A stretch of DNA of 64,000 nucleotides from Collybia mongolica (taxonomy: Eukaryota > Basidiomycota > Agaricomycetes > Agaricales > Clitocybaceae), in assembly GCA_013420905.1 (NCBI GenBank), contig JAAXNY010000001.1, forward strand, positions 8,114,561 through 8,178,560, written 5' to 3'. The position numbers and the translations under genes were made by a program. Positions 1 through 10,275 of this stretch are shown here, in pieces; position 1 is the stretch's first letter, and each line of letters starts with the position of its first letter. The notes under the pieces were generated by a model. That model worked only from the letters and a program-made list of their open reading frames with translations, did no database searches and had not been told where the DNA came from.

Positions 1-1342
1 CCGGTGGTCTGAGTACACGAAAGTCACTTATAAAATGACATACCTAAACTCGCGTTTGATATCAGACTCGGACACTGGTGCAGCGCGTTGACGCAGACTT
101 TGCGCCCACCCAATGCAGGTTTGGACAACATAACAGGCGGCCATTATGCTCGAATGAAATCCAAGCGTTTCTGGAAGTACATGTGAGCCCCCGTCGAAGT
201 TCATCACAAGCCAGGACACGAACCAATGAAGCAACCTAGAAACACGCGAAAAACGCTGTCAAGCGTTCCTTCCGTCCAATGAGACACATCTACTGGTTGG
301 TTGGGATCTAACAGCAAATCAGGATGTATGTGTGTATCAAATGAGTTGGCTCACTAAGATAGCTCCATCTTATGACTACGAAGAGTAAGTTCCCAGGCGC
401 ATCGCCGGCAAATAAGATACATCCTTACATGCATCCAAAAGCACAAGTGTGCCTCCCAGTTTCAAGATATGTAACCATCGTTCCTGATGAGGCTCAACGT
501 AATGTCGAGTAGAATATTGAGATCAGACTTACGTACCTTCTCCCTGTTCGAATTCAGTCGCTCGGCACTCGTGGCAGCGCGTTCCTTCTGTTCACCTCCA
601 CCCAACGCGCGCCGCGGTTCCGTTCCGCGATTATACAGAAGATGGCGATACACCCCCCTTTTCAGGAGGATCAGGTCGAGGAGGAGCGTTAGAGAGTCAT
701 GTTCGACGTATGGGTCCGCGAAGGACTGGCACTTGGACTAGAATTCGGCTTGTAAGGTTTCTTGCATCATCATAGGAAAGTGAGCACACGGACGCACTGT
801 TCCAGCCGCAGATTGTTCGCTGATTGGTAAACTGTGTAGAGGTATGGGGTGAAGTGCGTGCAGGTTGTGCAGATTGGCATGGCGGTCCGGTGACAACAGC
901 TTATATCCGAAATGCGCTTTGTTGATCACTACCACCGTAATTTTATTAGGTCTCGTTTCTTATATTGATATCCCTACCTGCCCAACATCAATGCAGATCG
1001 AAAATCAAGTAAAGGCAGAATGCTGGCAGCCTAAGGTCTCGGCGTTTACTCAAATACTCTCCTTCGGCCAACAACTCTGCGTCCTTTCTCCGGATCTCCT
1101 CCAGACTAGACTTATCAACGAGGGATTTTCTTAACAAAATCAAGCTATGCCTAACGGATTACAATGCTTTCTTCATCAACCAACCAAAAAATCTTGAATG
1201 GCAGCTGGGACCGCAAGTTATGGACTAGCGGACAGAACTGCTCGTCGTTCCTCACATCTGCCAGCCGCACTAATCGAGATAAAAGTAGAAGCTGGACCGT
1301 CCCACCTTTGAGGTCATCCTTTTCCCCTTTATCTCGCCCGCT
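1..1342. other. No gene recognised
   Basis: Only short open frames occur here (none above about 100 codons) and none resembles a family I recognise. The last 200 bases are pyrimidine-rich and probably form the promoter and 5' leader of the gene that starts at 1343. Confidence 0.4.
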
Positions 1343-3088
1343 ATGTCTCGTTCTCTCAAGAACGCTTGTCACTCCTTTGTCAACACACTCGTTTATCTTT
1401 GGACGTTGGTCCAAGCCCTCTTCGCCCGCAATGCTAGATCGTCCTCCCCATCACCCGATCAACTCACACTAGTACCGTACCCGACCAATATCGATCTCGA
1501 AAGTGGGCATGAATGTATCCAAGGTTCATTCAGTCCTTTGACAAATACTCTACCACTGACATGACCTTCTCCAGGAGATGACACGGGAGTGGGGGACCGC
1601 GGTTTTCGCCCAAGAGACTCGGTCGCTTATGTCAACGCTATACGAAAGGCATTGATAGAAGATGCTCGGCGTCAAAAAAGTTTGAGACGCTCGTCGGCGT
1701 TCTCGCCTCAAACACCCCAGAGCAAGAATTATTCAGAGCCTATCAAGGAGATCGATGACACAGATGAGTCAGCCTCCAAGAGCCCCAATGGAACTTTACC
1801 TCTCCCGCTCGATGATGCTTGCAACGAATCGGCTGACATTTCAAGTGCTTATTCGCATCGCACTTCTGCGACGCCCGAAGAGCCTTCTGTATCTGATATT
1901 CTGCCCGTTTCCGATCTTGTCCCAGCTTCAACGAATACTTCTCCTTGCTCAGACGTCTTCACCGAGGGTTCCAGTAGGTTCAGCAAGTTCAGATTCGGCG
2001 GCTACCCTCTCAGCAGTACCCCACCCAAGACCCCCAAGAACGGGAGAGGTCATAGGAGAGCTGCACTTGCAACTATCACCAATATTGCACATGTTGCAAG
2101 GCTCTTCTCGCCCCCCGATGTGCCCAGTCCCACGAGGGCTGGCTCAATCTCTGGGGTGCCCATGGTTCAGAGGATGCGCAGTCAGTCGCTGCGGCGTAAA
2201 CCTGCTTTCGATGATCTTCATTCACCCTCGCCAATACGCAGATACTCCCAGGCGTCACTCGGAGACTATAGAGCCAGCCCAACAAAACGCCGAGTTTCTA
2301 TTGTCTGGTTTTCTGATAAAAATGGGATACCTTTCAAGAGTGTCAGCCCCCTTCGGATCGTCAAGCGCAATCCGCAGCTGCCTTCGAATCCAGACGCTCA
2401 GCCCAAGATAGTACCAGCCCAAGTCGCAGAGGAAAATCTCCGGGACATGGTAGCGGCAGTCAGAAATCTTCGTGAACAAGAGTGCGACGAAGAGGGAGAT
2501 GCCGCTCGGGAGCTCATCAATCGTGCATCGGTCTGGACGTGCAAAACGGTCGTTACCAGGGAATCGAATAGGAATATCTTGGGTACCCTTAACCAAGAGG
2601 ACGAAACTGACGAGGAGGAGTATGGTGATCAGGCAACTTGTCGTTCGACGTGTTCCCCTCCGCCTCCATACGCATTCTCGAACCCTGGCTTCCACCAAGC
2701 CCCCGAGAAGGCAGCAGTAGTGACCGATACCTCTTGCGACCCTAAAGTCGAGTCTTCCTGTGGTCCGTCCACCTCTGGTTCGACGGAGCTTTCGTACCTT
2801 CAAGATGGGAGCCCACTCTCGTCACTGGGATCATCTTTGGACGATATTCTTACCTCTTTCGAGGGTCTGATCGCGACTCTAGGTCCTACGTCACCAGTTC
2901 CCAAGACGCCGATGCGGATCGAAGAGAAAGTGGAAGGTGTATTGAATGAAGGAGCGCCGTGTGATATCCGGGAGAAGCCAATGAGCTATCACTTTCACCC
3001 TTATGGTGGTACCGCCAATGAAGAGGCGGAAGGCTGTGATGGGCCTCATTGGAGTGAAGTGCTGTTGCTGGAGGGATATACCATTTGA
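1343..3088 (+). CDS. Ser/Pro-rich, probably disordered protein of unknown function
   Basis: Two exons, 1343-1523 and 1575-3088, give about 564 residues. The 51-bp intron 1524-1574 has a GT donor, a CTGAC branch-like sequence and a CAG acceptor, and the frame continues across it. The N-terminus (MSRSLKNACHSFVNTLVYLW) is mildly hydrophobic, but no convincing signal peptide or membrane segment follows. The rest is rich in Ser, Pro, Thr and charged residues, with many SP/TP sites (for example SSTPPKTPK, SPPDVPSPTR, SPTKRR, SVSPLR), consistent with a phosphorylated, mostly disordered protein. A short conserved-looking stretch is RRVSIVWFSDKNGIPFKSV. I do not recognise the family and assign no role. 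The start is the first ATG that splices into the long frame. Confidence 0.6.
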
Positions 3089-3639
3089 GATCCAGGGCTT
3101 GTTTGTCACTGCTGAGGTTTATATATTATTTTTGGAGAATCACGACTTGTCCCTGTTACTGCCGACAGAACACTAGTACACTTAGCATCTATTGGGGAGT
3201 AGTCCTATGACTCTGGACCCTTAAGGTAGATCCGTTTATACTGCACAACGCACATTTATATTGGATTATTCGGTCCATTCAGAACAGGGGGGCGTCGGTG
3301 AAACACCAGGAAGTGAGCGCTCTTCCGCCTTTTGGGATTGGAAGTGCAACTCGACGTTAAGCACACCCGACCCCCCTCCGTATCAAATCTACATCAATAT
3401 CATTCTTATAATCGAAGAGAAACAATACCGTAAAGGCTCCCTGAGGAAAAGTCTTTGCCAGCCTGAAGACAACCTCCGATAAACACAATATAGTTCATGT
3501 TTGTGAATTATGAAAGGCAAAACAGAGTAAAATTCCGGCTCGAAAGAAATGTGTAACCTCGATATCTTTGTCCAATAGAGCGATGGAAAATGGGCGACAA
3601 TGAAAAGAGACTCAAAGGCGCTTGTCAGATGGGAATTAG
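3089..3639. other. Intergenic, no gene seen
   Basis: The 3' flank of the Ser/Pro-rich gene. No open frame with family resemblance was seen on either strand. Confidence 0.4.
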
Positions 3640-4570
3640 CAAACGTCCTTGGTGTAAAAGAAAATAAAGCATTGGTATTGTAAATTCCATACCCAGGTAC
3701 TTATTCATCGGAGTGGATATGTGCAAACCATCTAACAACGCCCCTGGGGGCGACCTTAATACCGTCCTAGACTCATAGCGGTCCTACTCAACAATCCTTG
3801 GGTGTTGACTCATACTAGGAAAAAGGTGAAGAAGACTCACGCGCTCGTTTTGGGCATTGGGGACTGCCCTGGGACTGCTTGATCGAACACCGTTAGAGGC
3901 AACAGAGGGTCAACAGTTCTATGAGGGGCTTATATGACCAATTCCAATAAAAACATCTCGCCTTGCCAAAGTAAGATTTCTTGTTCTGACACTTCTAGAT
4001 GAAGTTGATGGCGTCGAGCGTGGACGAAATTTATCACCTTTATCCTAAATATGTGGTCCCTTGTCGATTGGATTAACAAGAGGTCGTTCACCTCTTGGAC
4101 TCAACCGTATACGCTACGGCCACAGTGATGGGTATAAAAAGGCTGGAAGGATTCACACCAGCAACAAGCATCTCTGAGCAATGTCAGAAGTATCAAAGAC
4201 CCTATCATATAACGGTTTCGTTCTAAATTGCACCACACGGGTGTTAAATTTAGCCTTCGGGTTCGAGGACAAAGTTGCCAGGAGCCCACTCCACCGGCCT
4301 TTCTGCAAATCATCACCGTCGGATCTTAACTGTTCATCGACGCAGTTTCCTCTCAAACGACAATTACTTAGAAACTCTACCCAAGTGAATGTGTGTGCGC
4401 CGACACCTGCTTATCAGGCCGCTTCGGTCACATCGTCTCTGAAAGGAGGTTAAGTCTCAATCATTCTTAGTCCAAGAGTCCTGTCAAAAGACCAGTTACT
4501 CACCGTCATTGAACCCTTTGCGAACATACAAAAAATTTAGCCAAGAGTTTGGTCAAACTTTGGTCTAGTC
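3640..4570 (-). pseudogene. Decayed GH17 (glucan 1,3-beta-glucosidase-like) gene
   Basis: Read on the minus strand, this stretch is a degenerate copy of the intact GH17 gene at 6616-8060. The SNPKAKF...RVVQF segment (about 4200-4350) matches exon 4 of that gene. The stretch near 3850-3910 matches the NGWPS...NSPSAV exon, but has TGA in place of the Trp codon. The last exon is recognisable (WFAHIHSD, then PGYGIYNT) but has an in-frame stop before PGYG. Exon 2- and exon 3-like remains lie at about 4370-4570. No signal peptide exon was found. At least two stops and lost splice context make it non-functional. It probably arose by tandem duplication of the neighbouring gene, with GET4 now lying between them. 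Confidence 0.8.
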
Positions 4571-5169
4571 AGGACTAGTCAGGACAACCAAAAAAAGATC
4601 AGTGCGCCACCAAAGCTGGTACTCTAATCCTAAAATGCGCATGTCATAGGTAAAAGCAAATCTACCACAGCCCTTGCCGTAACCAGGGTTGGACTCATAG
4701 AATCCGAAACAAGGATAACTCAAAACCTGCCGAAGACCATAGTCCTAGTCCGGTATTGACTCAAGCAGGCCACAGAGGATAGCTCTAAGACGTGGTGGAA
4801 GTTTATTTTAATAACTTCAAGGAGTGTATCGTGCCCATTCAGCGGCGTAATAGTTCCCAGAGAACTTGAAGGGCCACCACGCAATTAGCCGACATCTCCC
4901 GCGACGCTCAGTTCAGACCTCCCTGTGGTCAAACCTAAATCACCGATTCCAGAACAGATCGTACTGAATATGGGGATAAAGTAGATGCCAAGATGTAAGG
5001 AGCAGCGTCATGTAATACAAATGTAACGCCTATGATGATGAACATTTAGGATGGTCTCTTTTGAAGAATGCTAAGCGCACACCGGTATATTGTTCTATAA
5101 CAAAACCAAGAAGCTCCTCGTATTAGTTGATAGAAGGAAAGTGGAAGCACCAAAGGATTACAGGATAAG
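4571..5169. other. Intergenic, no gene seen
   Basis: No family-like open frame. A short direct repeat (tagtcaggac twice near 4567-4585) is the only structure noticed. It contains the 3' flank of GET4. Confidence 0.35.
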
Positions 5170-6441
5170 CTAATCCAACCCCGGAGATGCGGAACCAGCG
5201 GGTGCCAGGACTCTACGGGCAGGTTGTGCTTGCGCCGTTCCTCCGAACATGGAGGATAGCATGTCTCCCAGTGGGTTTGCTGCTTGATTGCGCGGTGGCG
5301 GTATCGCAAAATATAGTGAGGCAATCTCATTGAGAGCCTGGAAGGAGTACATCATCAAATAATGGAAATACTTGATCCTTGATATACTCTTACCTGGCGC
5401 ACTGGTGGCGTTGCAAGCACCCCACCTCGACTCTGGTAGGTTCCGCATAACCTAATCCAGCTTTCTCTGAGGACTTTGTTCTTATCACCTTGCGCTCGTT
5501 GGCATGTTATTACAGCCATCTGCGAGAAGTTGACGAGAGAATCTTTTGTCAAGACGACTTCGTCCGTTGAGCCGACTGAAATGGGGGAAGACTGGTGACC
5601 TTTGGGAAGTGCAGATGTGAAATGCTGAATAAAGGTGCGCGCTGCAAGAATGTTGCCGTTCTGCAGATATCTGTCAACCGAAGATATTGACAAACGTATC
5701 TCAGGATTCACGAGTACCAAACTCACGGAATTGTTCCTCTAAGAGCAAAAACTCCAGGTGTGCTGCCCGCTGATGACCACTGTATGAACATCTCTGCCAG
5801 AAGGCGTGCGCTATCGCGTTTTCCTGAGGCTAGGAAGTGTGGCTCCGCAGCCTCAAATGCTCCCTCTAGATCATTATACCTCAGAACCTCTCTATCGAGA
5901 AAATAAACGGGGATAAGCACCTTTATATAAAAGCTCCCCGACGTAATGATGAAGGTCTTGATCTCCCGCTGGACAATCTCCGTGTTTGACTGACCACCTG
6001 GACACGATTTAGGGTATGAATTACGGATAGCTATCTCACAAAGAGCTCACGCAATCGATTTATCGATAATTGTCTTTCTCCACGCACCACTAGATCCAGT
6101 CAATGCAATCAGCTGCGTCAATCTCCCTGTCCGAGACAGATCAGCTCGCCAATCTTTGAAACCATTCCTTTACTCCACTAACCCCGGCTTTCATCAGTTA
6201 CCCTCTCTCCCTTAGTCTCATATACTTCGAGCAGAAACCCAGCGAGGTCGACACCACTACCGGCCTGGCCGACCTTCAATAATTCACGAGCACTTTGAAA
6301 CAGCACGTCGATCGCTGTGTCATATTGGCCGGATTTTACATAGCGAGATGCAAATGTTCTTGCTTTCTGGTGACCTTCATATGGCGCTGTTGCAATCTGT
6401 GGTAAAATTGCGTTCAAAGCTCGAGTTGATGAGGAAGACAT
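5170..6441 (-). CDS. GET4: GET4 homologue, guided entry of tail-anchored proteins
   Basis: Six exons: 6441-6183, 6126-6051, 5997-5921, 5865-5727, 5670-5394 and 5337-5170. All five introns (about 52-57 bp) have GT donors and AG acceptors, and the phases agree, giving about 331 residues. Get4 (TRC35 in animals) is a cytosolic alpha-helical-repeat protein that, with Get5, bridges the Sgt2 chaperone to Get3 and hands tail-anchored membrane proteins on for ER insertion. Family signatures visible here are the N-terminal ARTFASRYVKSGQYDTAIDVL helix pair, HGDCPAGDQDLHHYVGELLYK, EAAEPHFLASGKRDSARLLA, and the C-terminal SLYFAIPPPRN...GDMLSSMFGG tail. The start is the Met of MSSSSTRALNAI; an upstream in-frame Met would only add non-conserved sequence. 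No frame breaks were found. Confidence 0.9.
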
Positions 6442-6615
6442 GGGCGAAGTCGCTTCAGGGTTGCACAACGCACAGTGAGGTCGTGTATTATTACTGTTTG
6501 GCAGATGCTTCGAGAATAAGCAGCGGCCCGGTACTACCGGACAAGTCATGGAGTGATCGTGAATAAGGACATGCAAAAAAGAACCCAAAAATGAAAGGGG
6601 AATCGTGGAGGAGGG

Positions 6616-8060
6616 TTAACAGGAGGTCTTTGGTGCAAAAGGGAATTTAAGGTTCCCTGCGGTATTGTAAATACCGTACCCAGGTTCGTGAGTATCGGAG
6701 TAAATATGGGCAAACCATCCAACACCACCCCCAGGAACTGCCTTGAAATCGGCGCAGTGTTCATCGAGAACTCGATAATAATCCTGAAGGTTACTCTTAG
6801 AGAAAATTTGGGACTCTAACTTTGAGTCAACCTACGCGTTCATTCTGGATATTGGCGACAGCACTTGGACTGTTTGGCTGAACGCCTTCAGAGGTAACTG
6901 ATGGCCAACCATTCTGCAAAGGAGTTGATATTCTATTCCCTTAGTTTGAGTAGAGGGCGCTCACCTGGCTGAAGTATATCTTCTTGCCGTTAACGTTGTC
7001 GATGAACCAATCGAGATCAGTCAGGACAATGGGCCAGGAGTTATTTGCTAATTGGGATAAGCTTGCTTTCCTAGCAACAGGGCACGACACTAACCAATAG
7101 ATGCGCGAGTCGAGAAGAACGGTAACATATGCACGTCGATGATATCGAGTACGTTAAGTACTTCCGGGCCTCCGTCTTCGGCATGCAGCTAAAGTCGATT
7201 CAAATACGGGTCAATAATCGTAACACAGTATGAAGGTGAAACACTCACATCGTTATAGGAGTACGCCATATCACTTACAGTGACGGGTATCTGGAGGCTG
7301 GACAAGTTGCTTTTCGCGGCAAGTACCTGCTGCGCAAGGACAGGAGGATCAAGGACCCAGTCGAACAGCGGTTCCGATCCGAATTGCAACACGCGAGTGA
7401 CAAATTTAGCCTTTGGGTTTGAGTGCAAGGTTGCGAAGAGCCTATCCCGTCGACCCTTCCACAGGTCGTCGCCATCGAACCCGAACTGTTCGGTCAATCA
7501 GGTTATTTCGTTGCTCGCAAAGCTTATCAAGAACTGACCCATATGAGAGCATGCACACCGACGCCTGCTCGCCATGCCGCGTCGATCACATCGTCACTGA
7601 AAAGAAACCGCAGCTATCAGCGAGGAAGACCGATTCATGATCAAATGTCAATTATTTACTAAAACCCTGTGCGGTCACAAAATCCGTACATTCGAATGTA
7701 TCTTCCTTTAAATCTCGTTCGAACGTCCAAAAATTCTGACCTTAGTTTTGTCAAACTCTGGCCTGGTAGGGAAAAATATTTTGAAAAATAGAGCCAGAAA
7801 TGAAGAGATAACATACATGCAGTGACCTCGTAGCTGATTCCCACGAACGCGTATTCTGTACTATATGCACACCACCAATTAGTCAAAGAGGTGGGTACGG
7901 CACTTGGCATAGTAAATCCGAGCGCAGGGAAGCAATTCGGAGGGGAGTTGGCGGCTGGGCGACGCACTTCGACCTGGGAGGTGCGTGTCGGTTCCATTGG
8001 ATGGGCAAGAGTGAAAGGCTGGCTGAGCAATGTCAGTGCGAGTAGAGTAGAGAGGAACAT
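6616..8060 (-). CDS. GH17 family glucan 1,3-beta-glucosidase-like secreted enzyme
   Basis: Eight exons: 8060-7817, 7762-7660, 7596-7539, 7485-7249, 7188-7095, 7047-6965, 6913-6836 and 6783-6616. They give 354 residues, and every junction is GT-AG with a consistent phase. The N-terminus (MFLSTLLALTLLSQPFTLAHP) is a signal peptide, so the enzyme should be secreted or wall-bound and act on beta-1,3-glucan. GH17 landmarks are YEVTACQSLTKL, RYIRMYGFCD, FYDDVIDAAWRAGVGVHALIW, the acid/base region RVLQFGSEPLF (Glu about 173), VLDIIDVHMLPFFS, WPIVLTDLDWF, and the C-terminal GWFAHIYSDTHEPGYGIYNT. The canonical nucleophile Glu of the (E)xGWP motif reads Gln here (FSQ|NGWPS, about residue 273, at an exon junction). 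It may be a catalytic variant. A decayed paralogue lies at 3640-4570. Confidence 0.9.
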
Positions 8061-8727
8061 CCTGGCCGAAGAGGGAATCCTGGTCAGGTTTCCTTGGCAA
8101 GTTATAGAACCAAAGGTACAGTATATATAGGCTCACCTTGCAACTCCTTCCTCCGACCTTTCCATGCCTGGAACGTATGCGCGCGGAGCAAGTACCATCT
8201 GACACAATTATGCCCCCCGCGTTACCGCGGATGGTGACATTCGGTGAGAGTCTAACGAGGGATTTCATCGTGTCGTCAGGTACATATAGAGCGGATAAGT
8301 CTCAGACAGGAGAATTGTTGAACCCTTCAAGAGTGGAAACGCCCATCATACGTCTCAAAATAGGATGGAAGCAACCAGGAAACGGTCACAATATGGTACC
8401 GTCTGATGCATTTCAGTCGGTCATCCAAGCAAGACGATTTGAACGGCGTCGGGATTTTGGGGGGCAAATTGTCAGCTTGACATGATTCCTCATGTCCGGC
8501 TTGACGAGTGACAAACACATTCGACAGGACCACCAGAAGCAGAGACGAGAGACAAAATGGAACGCTGCCATGAGGATCGCATGATATGTGAAAATCGAAG
8601 CTCGAACCCCACGTGACGGCTGTTTCGCCGAATATTTTACAACAAAAGATGTCAATAGGCATGGTATAGATTACAATTGTTCTTACATAGTATGAATCAG
8701 ACGTGGTCTGATGGTATAGGAATAGTG
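8061..8727. other. Upstream region of the GH17 gene, no other gene seen
   Basis: A TATATATA run at about 8120-8128 lies some 60-70 bases upstream of the GH17 start codon and could be its TATA element. Open frames here do not resemble known families. Confidence 0.35.
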
Positions 8728-9911
8728 TTACACATTGGTTTCTCCCCTCGAGGGAACAGTTCCTCGGATATCAGCCACAGGTGACTCGGAGTGCGATTGT
8801 GACAAGTTTCCCGGATTCGCCGCATCTGGAACAGTGCTAGGAATGCTGCTATCTACTACTGCTTTTGCTGCGGTGATAGGATCCTGAGGGGACTTGCGTT
8901 CATCGCTCGTAGCTTGATCGGGGTTGAGGGTCCAATAGCGGTAACTAACGGATAGAAGGATTAGTGACGAGAGATAGTAGATTGGTTTACACTTGCTGTT
9001 TAATAATAGCATAGAAGGCTGATCCGAGAAGAGAACCGAGAAATGGGCCGACCCAGTACTACAGGCATATTCTAAGGGTGCTAAAATGTTCGAACGAGGG
9101 TCGACTTACAACCCAGTGGTTCGAGTTTGGAAATCCGGTTACTACAGCGGGTCCAAAAGATCTGGCGGAATTCATCGCGGCTCCTGTGTAGTACACCGCA
9201 AAGCTGCCAATCATGTGTGAGTTCAAGTGTAATAAATAAGCTACAAATATACTAACAGATGGCATGAGAACAGTGTAAGGCCAATGCCGACCTAAAATTC
9301 CCTACATTGAGCAAAAAAAGCACGAAATGATGGCGTTGGAAACGTACAGGAGCAAAGGGCGTAGCTTGATGTTTTTCCGCCGCCAGCATGAGTACAGATA
9401 GGACAAGGGCCGCCGTAATGAACATTTCGATAAAAACGCCTTGTGTGACACTAGTTCCTTGCTGAAGAAAGGTGCTGATACGTGAAACTATGAGAATGGG
9501 GAGACTATACCGAGTTAATACGCACTTGACCATGAGGTTCCTTGACGTAAGCGCAAGAACGAGTGCCGAGCCCGCGATAGCGCCTAGAAGTTGAGCAATG
9601 CAGTAAAGGACAAACCGGACTGGCTTGATGACACCAACAAGAAGAAGAGCCAGAGATACGTTCGGATTGAAAAGACCGCCAGTAATGCGAAAGAAAAGCC
9701 ACGCTGATACAAGAAGACTGAGCCCCATTGAGGTTGATATGTATAAAATCAGCTGAAGGTCCGAAGATGCTTGACCACTTGTGAGATTCTCTGCAGTTGC
9801 CGCTTGGATTCCGCCCAAACCAAGAAGCAGAAAGAAAGCTGTCCCGATGAATTCCAGTAGGGCCGCACCCAGGTCCTCGGAGATATTCGAGAAGTGTGAG
9901 GAGAGTTTCAT
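8728..9911 (-). CDS. Aquaporin / major intrinsic protein with NPN and NSA motifs
   Basis: Six exons: 9911-9511, 9474-9348, 9291-9257, 9203-9110, 9058-8991 and 8944-8728, giving about 313 residues. The channel core is clear: an N-terminal membrane segment (LLEFIGTAFFLLLGLGG), TM2-TM3 around LLVSAWLFFRITGG, loop B GGLFNPNVSLALLL, QGVFIEMFITAALVLSVLML, GIGLTLFSCHLFAVYYTGAA, loop E MNSARSFGPAV, and a last segment YWVGPFLGSLLGSAFYAII. Loop B is NPN (residues 82-84) and loop E is NSA (199-201) instead of NPA; the Arg after loop E is kept. The first intron (9475-9510) would be only 36 bp and is in frame, so a 12-residue longer form is possible. The C-terminal tail is acidic and Ser-rich. It probably sits in the plasma membrane or vacuole and conducts water or small solutes; the substrate cannot be read from sequence. 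Confidence 0.88.
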
Positions 9912-10275
9912 TCAAAGTGAGAGAAAAGACGCTGTTCAGCGTCGGATGCTTGGAGAAGGAAGGTATATTATACTGACGAGGTGCCTAATTGGACAACGGT
10001 TTGGTGTGAGGTTGACTCGGAAATTCAACCGGAAGTTATAAATCGGAGCTCGGTTGAATATGTTATTTCCGTAATTTTCCAGTAGGTTGCTAAGTGCTAG
10101 TTAAACAATATATTTAAAAATCAACTGACCCTAAGTCATTTCGCCATATATATGTCATCCAGTATTACAGTATTCACTGTTAGTGCTTAAGCATAAGTAA
10201 AGTGTTTAAAATACATTAGTTGATACAGCGACCGATGTAACCTCCATATTAGTATTAGCCCGTTCTCAATGACAG
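9912..10275. other. AT-rich intergenic region
   Basis: A 364-bp AT-rich stretch between the aquaporin start and the end of the gene at 10276, both on the minus strand. It should hold the aquaporin promoter. No distinct element was identified. Confidence 0.4.
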
